This document shows, piece by piece, positions 18,154 through 26,525 of a DNA stretch of 64,000 bases. This DNA comes from Ideonella sp. (GTDB lineage: Bacteria; Pseudomonadota; Gammaproteobacteria; Burkholderiales; Burkholderiaceae_C), in NCBI GenBank assembly GCA_016721465.1, contig JADKIA010000028.1:248001-312000 (forward strand). The letters are read 5' to 3'. Within the stretch, counting starts at the first letter, position 1, and each line of letters begins with the position of its first letter. The notes under the pieces were generated by a model. The model was not told the DNA's origin, searched no databases, and saw only the letters and a program-made list of their open reading frames with translations. A program made the translations under genes and the position numbers.

Positions 18154-18852
18154 TCAGCGTCGTTCGAACACCAGGTCCCAAACCCCGTGGCCCAGGCTCA
18201 GGCCGCGGGCTTCGAACTTGGTCATCGGCCGCATTTCAGGGCGCGTCGAATAGCCTTCGGTCGTGTTCTGCAGCGTCGGGCAGGCGGACAACACCGCCAG
18301 CATCTGCACGGCATAGTCCTCCCAATCCGTGGCGCAGTGCAAGGTGCCGCCGGCGGCCAGGCGCTGCGCCAGCAGGTCCACCAGCGCGGGTTGAATCAGT
18401 CGCCGCTTGTGGTGGCGCTTCTTGTGCCAGGGGTCCGGGAAGAACACGTGCACGCCATGCAGCGAGCCCGGCAACAGCATGTGGGTCAGCACCTCCACCG
18501 CATCGTGCTGGACGATGCGCAGGTTGCTCAAGCCCTGCTCGCCGATCAGCCGCAGCAGCGCGCCCACACCCGGCTCGTGCACCTCCACGCCCAGGAAGTT
18601 CAACTCGGGATGGGCGGCGGCGATGCCCGCCGTGGCGCCGCCCATGCCGAAGCCGATCTCCAGCACCGTCGGTGCATGGCGCTCAAACGCAGCGTCCAGG
18701 TCCAGTGGCTGGCGCTGGTAGGGCAGCACGAACCGCGGGCCGAGCTCGTGCAGTGCCCGCTGCTGACCGCTGCCCAGTCGCCCGGCGCGCAGCACGAAGC
18801 TGCGGATCGGTCGGTGGTGGGCCGGGCTGGGTGGATCGTCGTGGGCCGTCAT
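18154..18852 (-). CDS. trmB: tRNA (guanine-N7)-methyltransferase
   Basis: 232 residues. It contains the SAM motif LEIGFGMGGATAGIA (about residue 77) and the family's FFPDPWHKKRHHKRR segment, which binds tRNA. TrmB makes m7G46 in the variable loop of many tRNAs. ATG 18852 was chosen because the frame upstream runs through a tRNA gene. Fittingly, it sits directly beyond a tRNA-Gly gene transcribed in the same direction. Confidence 0.95.
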   Translation of the reverse strand: MTAHDDPPSPAHHRPIRSFVLRAGRLGSGQQRALHELGPRFVLPYQRQPLDLDAAFERHAPTVLEIGFGMGGATAGIAAAHPELNFLGVEVHEPGVGALLRLIGEQGLSNLRIVQHDAVEVLTHMLLPGSLHGVHVFFPDPWHKKRHHKRRLIQPALVDLLAQRLAAGGTLHCATDWEDYAVQMLAVLSACPTLQNTTEGYSTRPEMRPMTKFEARGLSLGHGVWDLVFERR

Positions 18853-18863
18853 GGCGTGGGCAA

Positions 18864-18891
18864 GAAAAGCAAAAGGCCCCAAGTGGGGCCC
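18864..18891 (-). terminator. Terminator downstream of tRNA-Gly
   Basis: GGGGCC-type hairpin (GGCCCC at 18875-18880 pairs with GGGGCC at 18885-18890, 4-base loop). On the minus strand it is followed by TTTTGCTTTTC. It ends the tRNA transcript 13 bases after the gene and lies 12 bases before the trmB start, so trmB may depend on readthrough. Confidence 0.7.
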
Positions 18892-18903
18892 TGCGTGGAT
18901 TTC

Positions 18904-18977
18904 TGGAGCGGGTGAAGGGAATCGAACCCTCGTATGAAGCTTGGGAAGCTGCCGTTCTACCATTGAACTACACCCGC
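18904..18977 (-). tRNA. tRNA-Gly, anticodon CCC
   Basis: 74 bases including the encoded CCA. The acceptor arm GCGGGTG/CACCCGC pairs fully, the D arm is GTTC-AATGGTA-GAAC, and the T loop is TTCGATT. The seven-base anticodon loop TTCCCAA gives anticodon CCC, decoding GGG. The anticodon stem GCAGC/GCTTC has one C.T mismatch at the second pair (28.42). Confidence 0.93.
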
Positions 18978-19067
18978 AGCGCGGCGGACAGTGTAGCGCG
19001 AAGCCTCGGGTTTTCGGCGTGGTGGCTGGCGGCACGATCAGGGATGATGCCCGCTCAAGCCGACGCC

Positions 19068-19979
19068 ATGAACGATCCCATCCAACTGCTGCTGCTCGGT
19101 CTGCACCTGCCCGACCTGATCACCTCGGCCTACGGGCCGTTCGTCGAACACCCGGTCCAGTCGCTCGACGAAATCGGGTTGGCGCTGAGCCAGCAGCCCT
19201 ATGACGCGGTGGTGCTTTCATTGGATCAACCGGCGGTGCTGGTGAGCTGGGTCGGGCTGTCGCGCACGGTGCTCGATGCCGCCGTGGTGGTCGTGGCTCC
19301 CGAGCCGGAGGTGGCCGAAGCCATCCGCCTGATGCGGCTGGGGGTGCAGGACGTCCTGTCTCGTCGCGAGGCGGCGGTGGCGGGCACGGTGGCGCGTGTG
19401 GTGCGGCTGGCGGTGGAGCGCAAGCGCATCGAACGCGCCGCGCGCAAGGCCTATGCCACCGACCTGGCCAGCGGCCTGCCCAACCATGCGCAACTGATGG
19501 AGCACATGACCCACCTGCTGGCCTTGCGCGAGCGCGAGCCTGCGGCCATGGCGCTGCTGGCGGTGCGTGTGGAAGGCCTGCAGACGGTGGCGGCCCGTTT
19601 CGGTGACGAGTCGGCGCAAGTGCTGCGGCGCAAGGCGGCAGTGCGCCTGCGTGCCGGTCTGCGCGCCAGCGATGTGGTGGCCGCACTGGGCAACGACACC
19701 TTTGCCGTGCTGCTGGCCTGGATCGACGATCCCGCCAACGCCACCCAGGTGGCCGACAAATTGGCCGCTTCCTTGCAGCGACCGTTCTCGGTGGCGGGGC
19801 AGGATCTGGCCTTGGCGGTGTCCGTGGGTGTGAGCCGCTATCCGGACGATGGCAAGTCCGCCGAGGTGCTGCTGCGCCAGGCGCAGCAACAGGCCAGTGC
19901 GCCTGCCACGGGTCGCGTCGGCTTTGCCAACGTGGTGGAGCGCGGCATCGTCGCGGCCGCCAACGACGACGAAGGCTGA
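19068..19979 (+). CDS. GGDEF-domain protein with degenerate active site
   Basis: 303 residues. Residues 1-115 resemble a receiver fold but lack the phospho-acceptor Asp pocket. Residues 130-300 are a GGDEF domain: DLASGLPNHAQLMEHM corresponds to the D-x-L-T-G-L-x-N-R helix, but the signature loop reads ALGNDTFAVLL, so GGDEF is GNDTF. The loss of the catalytic acidic residue makes cyclase activity unlikely; it may bind GTP or partner proteins instead. The start at 19068 fits the beginning of the receiver-like fold. Confidence 0.78.
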   Translation: MNDPIQLLLLGLHLPDLITSAYGPFVEHPVQSLDEIGLALSQQPYDAVVLSLDQPAVLVSWVGLSRTVLDAAVVVVAPEPEVAEAIRLMRLGVQDVLSRREAAVAGTVARVVRLAVERKRIERAARKAYATDLASGLPNHAQLMEHMTHLLALREREPAAMALLAVRVEGLQTVAARFGDESAQVLRRKAAVRLRAGLRASDVVAALGNDTFAVLLAWIDDPANATQVADKLAASLQRPFSVAGQDLALAVSVGVSRYPDDGKSAEVLLRQAQQQASAPATGRVGFANVVERGIVAAANDDEG

Positions 19980-19999
19980 CACGGCGCCCGTCGGGCCGC

Positions 20000-21478
20000 C
20001 TACTTCAGGATGTCGCCCAGGCAGAGGTACTTGATCTCGACATAGTCGTCCATGCCCTGGTGCGCACCCTCGCGCCCCAGGCCGGATTGCTTGACGCCAC
20101 CAAACGGCACCTCGGCGGTGGAGATCAGCCCGGTGTTGATGCCGACCATGCCGTATTCCAGGGCCTCGCCCACACGGAAGATGCGGCCCACGTCGCGGCT
20201 GTAGAAGTAGCTGGCCAAGCCGAACTCGGTGGCGTTGGCCAATTCGATGGCTTCAGCCTCGGTCTTGAATCGGAACACCGGTGCCACGGGCCCGAACGTT
20301 TCCTCCTTCGAGCACAGCATGTCGGGCGTCACGTCGGCCAGCACCGTGGGCGTGTAGAAGCGCTCGCCGATGCGTGTGCCGCCCACCACCAGGCGCGCGC
20401 CCTTGGCCAGCGCATCGGCCACGTGCGCCTCCACCTTGGCGATGGCCTGGTCGTCGATCATCGGGCCCTGGTTCACGCCGGGCTCGAAGCCGCCGCCGAC
20501 CTTGATGCCTTGGGCCTTCTCGGCCAGCTTGGCAACGAAGGCGTCATAGACCTTGTCCTGAGCGTACAGGCGGTTGGCGCAGACGCAGGTCTGGCCCGCG
20601 TTGCGGTACTTGCTGACCATCGCGCCCTCGACGGCCGAGTCGAGGTCCGCGTCGTCGAAGACGATGAAGGGCGCATTGCCGCCGAGCTCGAGTGCCAGCT
20701 TCTTGATGCTGGGCGCGCACTGCCGCGCCAGGATGCGGCCCACCTCGGTGGAGCCGGTGAAGGAGAGATGGCGCACCACATCACTCGAACACAGCACCTT
20801 GCCGATTTCGATGGAGTTGTCGGCATCGGCGGTGACGATGTTCAGCACACCGGCCGGCATGCCGGCGCGCTGGGCCAACTCGGCCACCGCCAGCGCCGAC
20901 AACGGCGTCTGTTCGGCTGGCTTGATCACCACCGGACAACCGGCGGCCAGCGCCGGCGCCACCTTGCGCGTGATCATCGCGATCGGGAAGTTCCAGGGCG
21001 TGATCGCCGCGCAAACGCCGATCGGCTGCTTGATGACGATGTAGCGCTTGTTGTTGTCGGTGGTCGGGATGGTCTCGCCGTAGACGCGCCGGGCCTCTTC
21101 GGCGAACCACTCCAGGAAGCTGGCGCCATAGCCCACTTCACCGCGGGCCTCGGCCAGCGGCTTGCCCTGCTCGGCCGTCATGATGCGGGCCAGGTCGTCG
21201 GCATGCTGGTGCAGCAGGTGGAACCACTTCATCAGGATCGCGCCACGCTCCTTGGCCGTCTTGGCCCGCCAGGGGCCCCAGGCCTTCTCGGCGGCCACGA
21301 TGGCGGTGTGGCAGTGGGTGGGCTCGAGGTTGGCCACGTCGACGAGCTTCAACCCGGTGGCCGGGTCGGTGACGTCGAAGCGCCGGGTGCCGGCCACCCA
21401 TTCGCCGCCGATGAGCGCGTCGGTCTTCAGCAGGCTCGGGTCGTTCAGGGTGGCGAGGGGGGAGGTCTTCATGTCCAT
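20000..21478 (-). CDS. gabD: NAD(P)-dependent succinate/glutarate-semialdehyde dehydrogenase
   Basis: 492 residues, the normal length for GabD/DavD. The active-site Glu is in LELGGNAPFIVFDDAD and the nucleophilic Cys in NAGQTCVCANR; the cofactor motif FTGSTEVGR is present. It oxidises succinate semialdehyde or glutarate semialdehyde to the diacid. With the aminotransferase, CoA-transferase and glutaryl-CoA dehydrogenase nearby, a DavD role in 5-aminovalerate breakdown is likely. It follows the ABC-importer genes on the same strand after a 208-bp gap holding a repeat. The start at 21478 has GGAG upstream; an in-frame ATG two codons later is possible. Confidence 0.92.
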   Translation of the reverse strand: MDMKTSPLATLNDPSLLKTDALIGGEWVAGTRRFDVTDPATGLKLVDVANLEPTHCHTAIVAAEKAWGPWRAKTAKERGAILMKWFHLLHQHADDLARIMTAEQGKPLAEARGEVGYGASFLEWFAEEARRVYGETIPTTDNNKRYIVIKQPIGVCAAITPWNFPIAMITRKVAPALAAGCPVVIKPAEQTPLSALAVAELAQRAGMPAGVLNIVTADADNSIEIGKVLCSSDVVRHLSFTGSTEVGRILARQCAPSIKKLALELGGNAPFIVFDDADLDSAVEGAMVSKYRNAGQTCVCANRLYAQDKVYDAFVAKLAEKAQGIKVGGGFEPGVNQGPMIDDQAIAKVEAHVADALAKGARLVVGGTRIGERFYTPTVLADVTPDMLCSKEETFGPVAPVFRFKTEAEAIELANATEFGLASYFYSRDVGRIFRVGEALEYGMVGINTGLISTAEVPFGGVKQSGLGREGAHQGMDDYVEIKYLCLGDILK

Positions 21479-21609
21479 CGGTAACTCCAAGGAAATTGGG
21501 GGCACTTTAGCGCGCTCGGCGGACGGCGGGCCCGGTCCACGGCGGCCCGTGGGCCGGGTGCTCGACCGGCGCAACCCGCGCTCGACGCGGGGCACTGGTG
21601 ACAAGCGAA

Positions 21610-21689
21610 CGCCGCGGAACCGGCTCCGCCGGGCCGCTGGCGTTGCCCCCTTGAGGGGGAAGTGGCGCAGCCACTTCGGGGGTGGGTCA
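21610..21689. repeat. GC-rich interspersed repeat, copy 1
   Basis: About 80 bases beginning CGCCGCGGAACCGGCT and ending in a C-rich/G-rich hairpin (GCCCCCTTGAGGGGG). It aligns closely with the reverse complement of 62020-62099. It fills most of the gap between gabD and the ABC permease and covers the permease stop codon. It looks like a REP-type extragenic palindromic element. Confidence 0.7.
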
Positions 21690-22499
21690 TCTCCTGCCGC
21701 GAATCCACTCCAACGCCAGCATCAATCCGGTGGTGAAGATGGTCAGCAGCGTGGCCACGGCGGCAATCGTCGGGTTGATGTTCTCGCGGATGCCGGTGAA
21801 CATCTGCCGCGGCAGCGTCACCTGCGTCGGGCCGGCCAGGAACAGCGTGACCACCACCTCGTCGAACGAGGTGGCAAATGCGAACAGGGCACCAGAGATC
21901 ACGCCCGGCGCGATCACCGGCAGCGTGACCAGGAAGAAGGTCTGCAAGGGCGATGCGCCCAGGCTCAGCGAGGCCCGCACCAGATTGTGGTTGAAGCCCT
22001 GCAGCGTGGCCAGCACGGTGGTCACGACGAAGGGTGCACCGAGTGCCGCATGCACCAGGATCAAGCCGGTGTAGCTGTCCGACAGGCCGATCTGCGCGAA
22101 GAACAGGTAGCTGGCCACACCCACGACCACGATGGGCACCACCATCGGCGCGATCAGCACGCTCATCAGCAGGCCCTTGCCTGGAAACTGCACCCGAGCC
22201 AGGCCCACGGCGGTGAGCGTGCCGAGCACGGTGGCAATCACCGTGGCCGCGGGTGCCACGATGAAGCTGTTCTTCGCCGCCCGGCCCCACTCGGCCGAGG
22301 TGAACAGGTTGTCGTACCACTGCAGCGACCAGCCGGGCATCGGGTAGGCAAGAAAGGAACTGGCCGAGAACGACAGCGGCACGATCACCAGGATCGGCAA
22401 CAGCAGGTACACCAGCACGGCCACCGCAAACCCGCGCAGCAGCCACCAGCCGGTCTTGTCGACCAGGGTGTAGTAGGCGGGGAACACCGGCAGTTTCAT
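21687..22499 (-). CDS. ABC transporter permease, PotC type (polyamine/GABA-class importer)
   Basis: 270 residues with six membrane helices. The EAA loop that contacts the ATPase is LVRASLSLGASPLQTFFLVTLP (only the core ASLSLGASP is diagnostic). It forms the second half of the transmembrane channel with the PotB-type permease, whose stop lies 7 bases before this start. The four importer genes run ATPase, binding protein, PotB, PotC. The gene ends inside the repeat element. Confidence 0.92.
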   Translation of the reverse strand: MKLPVFPAYYTLVDKTGWWLLRGFAVAVLVYLLLPILVIVPLSFSASSFLAYPMPGWSLQWYDNLFTSAEWGRAAKNSFIVAPAATVIATVLGTLTAVGLARVQFPGKGLLMSVLIAPMVVPIVVVGVASYLFFAQIGLSDSYTGLILVHAALGAPFVVTTVLATLQGFNHNLVRASLSLGASPLQTFFLVTLPVIAPGVISGALFAFATSFDEVVVTLFLAGPTQVTLPRQMFTGIRENINPTIAAVATLLTIFTTGLMLALEWIRGRR

Positions 22500-22506
22500 G
22501 CGCCCA

Positions 22507-23781
22507 TTACCCCAGGCTCAACTCGGCCTTGGCAAAGCGCCGGTACACCGCATACAGCACCAGGGTGGCCGCCAGCAGCACGGCCCCCAGTGCGCAGGCC
22601 ATGCCCCAGTTCACATCCACGTTGGTGTACTGGGCAATGTAATAACTCAACATCTGATCGTCCGGCCCGCCCAGCAGCGCGGGGGTGACGTAGTAGCCGA
22701 TGCTCAGGATGAACACCAGCAGGCCACCCGCGCCGACGCCGGCCCAGGTCTGCGGCACGTAGACGCGGAAGAAGGCCGCCAACGGGGCGCTGCCCAGCGA
22801 CACCGCCGCACGCAGGTAGGTGGGCGGCACCGACTTCATGACGCTGTACAGCGGCAGGATCATGAAGGGCAGCAGGATGTGCGTCATCGAGATGATCACG
22901 CCCGTGCGGTTGAACAGCAGCGCCACCGGCTCGGCCACGATGGACAGCGACACCAGCGCCTTGTTGACCAGCCCTTCGCGCTGCAGCAGCACGATCCAGG
23001 CGGCCACGCGCACCAGGATGGAGGTCCAGAACGGCACCAGCACCAGGATCATCAACACATTGGCCTGGCGCGCCGGCAGCGTGGACAGCCAGTACGCCAG
23101 CGGGTAGCCCAGCGCCAGGCAGGCCAGCGTGACGATGGCGCTGATCTCGAAGGTGCGCATCAGGATGCGGCCGAACACCCGCTGGTCATCGGCCACGCGC
23201 TCGATGCCACCGTCCACGCTGCGCCGGAGGTCCACCGCGGTGAGCAGGTAGTCGGGCGTCCAGCGCGAGGCGTTCTTGGCGATGGCGTGCCAGTATTTCA
23301 GCTCGGCCCAGCGGGCGTCGAGTGCCAGCATGCGCTCACGCAATTCGGTGTCGGTGGCAGTGGGGAGGTGTTTCCAGTCACCGCTGGCGGCCCGGTAGGT
23401 GCCCATGATCAGCGAGCGTCCGCCGGGCACCTCGCTGTTCAGCCGGCGCGCCAGTGCACCGGCCTGGGCGCCTTCGTCGAGTGACGAGAGATCCTTGGCG
23501 ATGGCCGCAAAGGCGGCGGCCGGCGGCTCGGCCTTGCGGTCCCAGGTGGACAGGGCGGCACCGGTGAGCGGCAGGCTGCGCGCCACCTCGGGGTTCTCCA
23601 CCGCGCGCATCAGCAGCGCGGCGATGGGCACTAGCAAGGTGGCGAGCAGGAACACCAGCAAGGGCAGCGTGAGCGCAATGGCCGTCCAGCGGCGGCGTGC
23701 ATCGGCACGCCGCAGCGAGCGGGCGAGCTCGGGCGACCCGATTTCGCCAGCCATGCCGGGTGCCGCCACCATGGCGCTCAT
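22507..23781 (-). CDS. ABC transporter permease, PotB type, with a large periplasmic insertion
   Basis: 424 residues, well above the usual 280-310. After the first membrane helix (about 33-55) comes a soluble stretch of roughly 130 residues, then five further helices and the EAA loop YLRAAVSLGSAPLAAFF. Such long first loops occur in a subgroup of polyamine/aminoacid-type permeases and may contact the binding protein. The start at 23781 follows the binding-protein stop by 13 bases. Confidence 0.9.
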   Translation of the reverse strand: MSAMVAAPGMAGEIGSPELARSLRRADARRRWTAIALTLPLLVFLLATLLVPIAALLMRAVENPEVARSLPLTGAALSTWDRKAEPPAAAFAAIAKDLSSLDEGAQAGALARRLNSEVPGGRSLIMGTYRAASGDWKHLPTATDTELRERMLALDARWAELKYWHAIAKNASRWTPDYLLTAVDLRRSVDGGIERVADDQRVFGRILMRTFEISAIVTLACLALGYPLAYWLSTLPARQANVLMILVLVPFWTSILVRVAAWIVLLQREGLVNKALVSLSIVAEPVALLFNRTGVIISMTHILLPFMILPLYSVMKSVPPTYLRAAVSLGSAPLAAFFRVYVPQTWAGVGAGGLLVFILSIGYYVTPALLGGPDDQMLSYYIAQYTNVDVNWGMACALGAVLLAATLVLYAVYRRFAKAELSLG

Positions 23782-23794
23782 GGCGTCCCGGCCT

Positions 23795-24826
23795 TTACTG
23801 CGTGGCCCAGGAGGCGAAGCGCTTTTCCAGCGCCTCGCCCTGGTCGGCCCAGAACTTGATGTTGAACTCCAGGCCACCCTTCATGTTGGCAGCGGCCGTG
23901 GGCAGGTTGCCCAGGGTCTTGGCGTCGAGCTTGGACAGGGCCTTGATGTTGGTGGGGCCGTAGGCGATGTTCTTGGCGTACTCGGCCTGTGCGTCTGCGC
24001 CCAGCGCGAAGGCAAGGTACTTGTACGCGGCGTCGCGGTTGGGCGTGCCCTTGACGATGCCGTAGTACTCCAGGTCGTAGATCTGATTGACCCAGCTGAT
24101 CTTCAGGTTCTTGCCTTCGCGGGCGGCCGCGTCGATTCGGCCGTTGTAGGCCGTGGCCATCACCACGTCGCCGGCCACCAGGAACTGCGGCGGCTGCGCA
24201 CCAGCCTCCCACCACTGGATGTTGGCCTTGAGCTCGCCCAGCTTCTTGAAGGCGCGGTCGGCACCGGCCGGTGTGGACAGCACCTTGTAGACATCCTCGG
24301 GCTTCACGCCATCGGCCATCAATGCGAATTCGACGTTGTAGCGGGCGCCCTTGCGCATGGCGCGCTTGCCGGCGAACTTCTTGGTGTCCCAGAAGTCGGC
24401 CCAGGTCTTGGGCGCTTCCTTGAGCTTGTCGCCGTTGTAGGCCATCACCGTGGACCAGACGAAGATGCCGATGCCGCACTCGTGCACGGCGGCCGGCGGG
24501 GCGAAGTCGGCCTTCGAGCCGATCTTGCTGTAGTCCAGCTTCTCGAACAGGCCCTCGTCGCAGCCGCGGCCCACGTCGGGGCTCTCGAGCTCGACCACGT
24601 CCCAGGTCACCTTCTTGGCCTCGACCATGGCTTTCACCTTGGCCTGCTCGCCGTTGTATTCGACCGAGACCACTTTGGTGCCGGTCTTCTCGAAGGGCTC
24701 GTAGTAGGCCTTCTTCTGTGCATTGGCGTTGGCACCGCCGAAGTTCACGACGGTGAGCTGCGATTGTGCGAACGCCGGCACGGCCAGCATCGCGGCCACG
24801 CTGGCGGCAAGTTTCAACAAGGTCAT
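23795..24826 (-). CDS. ABC transporter periplasmic substrate-binding protein (PotD/PotF class)
   Basis: 343 residues with a signal peptide ending at VPAFAQ. The mature part starts LTVVNFGGANANAQKKAYYEPF, the usual opening of polyamine/spermidine-type binding proteins, and keeps a WWEAGAQPPQFLVAGDVVM segment that lines the pocket. By context the ligand is likely 5-aminovalerate, GABA or a polyamine; the pocket residues do not settle which. The start has GGAGACC upstream. Confidence 0.9.
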   Translation of the reverse strand: MTLLKLAASVAAMLAVPAFAQSQLTVVNFGGANANAQKKAYYEPFEKTGTKVVSVEYNGEQAKVKAMVEAKKVTWDVVELESPDVGRGCDEGLFEKLDYSKIGSKADFAPPAAVHECGIGIFVWSTVMAYNGDKLKEAPKTWADFWDTKKFAGKRAMRKGARYNVEFALMADGVKPEDVYKVLSTPAGADRAFKKLGELKANIQWWEAGAQPPQFLVAGDVVMATAYNGRIDAAAREGKNLKISWVNQIYDLEYYGIVKGTPNRDAAYKYLAFALGADAQAEYAKNIAYGPTNIKALSKLDAKTLGNLPTAAANMKGGLEFNIKFWADQGEALEKRFASWATQ

Positions 24827-24870
24827 CTCGGGTCTCCTTCGGGTGGTTGGGGGAAAGGGAACTCGCCCGC

Positions 24871-25971
24871 CTACGCGTACAGGCGCAGGTGGAACGTGGG
24901 AATGTGCAGCCACACCGGCTGGCCTTCGACCGGGGCGGCGCCGGAGGCCAGCGTGAGCTTCACCGTGGCTGGGGCCTGGCCGGGCACCTCACAGCGCAGG
25001 CGCAGGTGGTCACCGAAATAGATCACGTCGTTGACGGTGGCCTGCAGCACGTTGTGGCTGTGATGCGGCGCCGAGAAATGCGCTTCGATGCGCTCGGGCC
25101 GCACGGAGGCCACCACGTCGGCGCCGGCGGCTGCGCCATTGACGTTGATGCCAGCCAGGCGTTCGCCCGAGGCCAGCAGCAGTTCGGCGTCGCCGCCGGA
25201 CGTGGTGCCCAGTCGGCCCGCGAGCACGGTGCTGTCGCCGACGAAGCCGGCCACGAAGCGGTTGGCCGGTGTCTCGTAGAGCTTTTCCACCGCGTCGATC
25301 TGCTGGATGGCACCGTCATTGAACACCGCCACGCGGTCGCTCATGGTCAGGGCCTCGCCCTGATCGTGGGTGACGTAGACGAAGGTGACGCCGAGCTGGC
25401 GGTGCAACTCCTTCAGCTCGATCTGCATGTGCTCGCGCAGCTGCTTGTCCAGCGCGCCCAGCGGCTCGTCCATCAGCACCAGCTGCGGCTCGAACACCAG
25501 GGCACGGGCCAGCGCCACGCGCTGTTGCTGGCCGCCCGACAATTGCGTCGGGTAAGCCTGATCGCGTCCGCCCAACTGCACCATGGCCAGCGCCTTGGCC
25601 ACACGCTGGGCGATCTGGTCCTTGGGCACGTGGCGCACCGTGAGCGGATAGGCCACGTTGTCGGCCACGCGCAGATGCGGGAACAGCGCGTAGTTCTGGA
25701 ACACCATGCCGAAGTTGCGCTTGTGTGGCGGGGTGCGGGTGATGGGTGCGCCATCGAGCAGGATCTCGCCCGCCGTCGGCGATTCGAAGCCGGCCAGCAT
25801 CATCAGGCAGGTGGTCTTGCCCGAGCCCGATGGCCCGAGCAGCGACAGGAATTCGCCGCGGCGGATGTCCAGATCGAGCGAGCGCACCACCAGCGTGCGG
25901 CCGTCGTAGGTCTTCTGCACCCCACGGAACTGAACCAGGGTGTCGGGGCGGGGCAGGGGCGAGGGTGACAT
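24871..25971 (-). CDS. ABC transporter ATP-binding protein (PotA/PotG class)
   Basis: 366 residues. Walker A GPSGSGKT, signature LSGGQQQRVALARAL and Walker B VLMDEPLGALD are intact, followed by the switch His in YVTHDQGEAL. A C-terminal TOBE domain (about 290-366) is typical of the PotA/G family. It is the first gene of the importer operon; the operator-like repeats at 26026-26077 lie 55-106 bases upstream of the start. Confidence 0.94.
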   Translation of the reverse strand: MSPSPLPRPDTLVQFRGVQKTYDGRTLVVRSLDLDIRRGEFLSLLGPSGSGKTTCLMMLAGFESPTAGEILLDGAPITRTPPHKRNFGMVFQNYALFPHLRVADNVAYPLTVRHVPKDQIAQRVAKALAMVQLGGRDQAYPTQLSGGQQQRVALARALVFEPQLVLMDEPLGALDKQLREHMQIELKELHRQLGVTFVYVTHDQGEALTMSDRVAVFNDGAIQQIDAVEKLYETPANRFVAGFVGDSTVLAGRLGTTSGGDAELLLASGERLAGINVNGAAAGADVVASVRPERIEAHFSAPHHSHNVLQATVNDVIYFGDHLRLRCEVPGQAPATVKLTLASGAAPVEGQPVWLHIPTFHLRLYA

Positions 25972-25995
25972 AGGGGGCGGGTGGGAGCGCCGCGC

Positions 25996-26077
25996 AATGT
26001 AGGCCCGTTGAAGGGCATCGCGCCATGTACAGACCCACGAAGCAGCAGGCGCACTGTACCGGCAAGGCGCCCGGTAC
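25996..26077 (-). promoter_or_regulatory. MocR-type operator and promoter of the ABC importer operon
   Basis: Three TGTAC-type sites at 26026-26030 (in CATGTACAG), 26055-26059 (in CACTGTACCGGC) and 26073-26077 (GGTACAG) are spaced 29 and 18 bases apart. A -10-like TACATT (25996-26001 on the minus strand) lies on the gene side, next to GGGCCTACA. The same elements in the same order occur at 30289-30373 beside the MocR gene (spacing 30 and 18). Confidence 0.6.
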
Positions 26078-26184
26078 AGGCCGCACGATGTCAAGTCGAA
26101 GCCCTGGCCACACCAGGGGCACCCCGCTTGTGGCACCCGGCACGACCGGGCAGACTGGCCCGCCCAACCCCCAGGAGACAAGCC

Positions 26185-26499
26185 ATGATCAAGGTCAGTG
26201 TGATGTACCCCAACACCCCGGGCGCCCGGTTCGACCACAGCTACTACCGCGACCAGCACATGCCGATGGTCAAGCGCAAGATGGGTGACGCCTGCCTGAG
26301 CTACACGGTCGACAAAGGCCTGGCCGGCGGCGCACCTGGCCAGCCCGCCACCTACGTGGGCATGTGCCACATCTTCTGCGATTCGGTTGAATCGTTCCAG
26401 GCCGGCTTCGGACCGCATGCCAAGGACATCATGGCCGATATCCCGAACTACACCGATCTGATGCCCACGATCCAGATCAGCGAGGTGGTGGTGGGCTGA
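26185..26499 (+). CDS. EthD family protein
   Basis: 104 residues. It begins MIKVSVMYPNTPGARFDHSY with YYRDQHMPMVKRKMG, the dimeric ferredoxin-like fold typical of EthD-domain proteins. No catalytic role is established for most of the family; the founding member supports ether degradation. CAGGAG lies 8 bases before the start. It is divergent from the importer operon, so it may share the regulatory region at 26.0 kb, and it is convergent with the CoA-transferase gene. Confidence 0.85.
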   Translation: MIKVSVMYPNTPGARFDHSYYRDQHMPMVKRKMGDACLSYTVDKGLAGGAPGQPATYVGMCHIFCDSVESFQAGFGPHAKDIMADIPNYTDLMPTIQISEVVVG

Positions 26500-26525
26500 C
26501 GGACCTTGGGCCGAGGGGCGCCACC

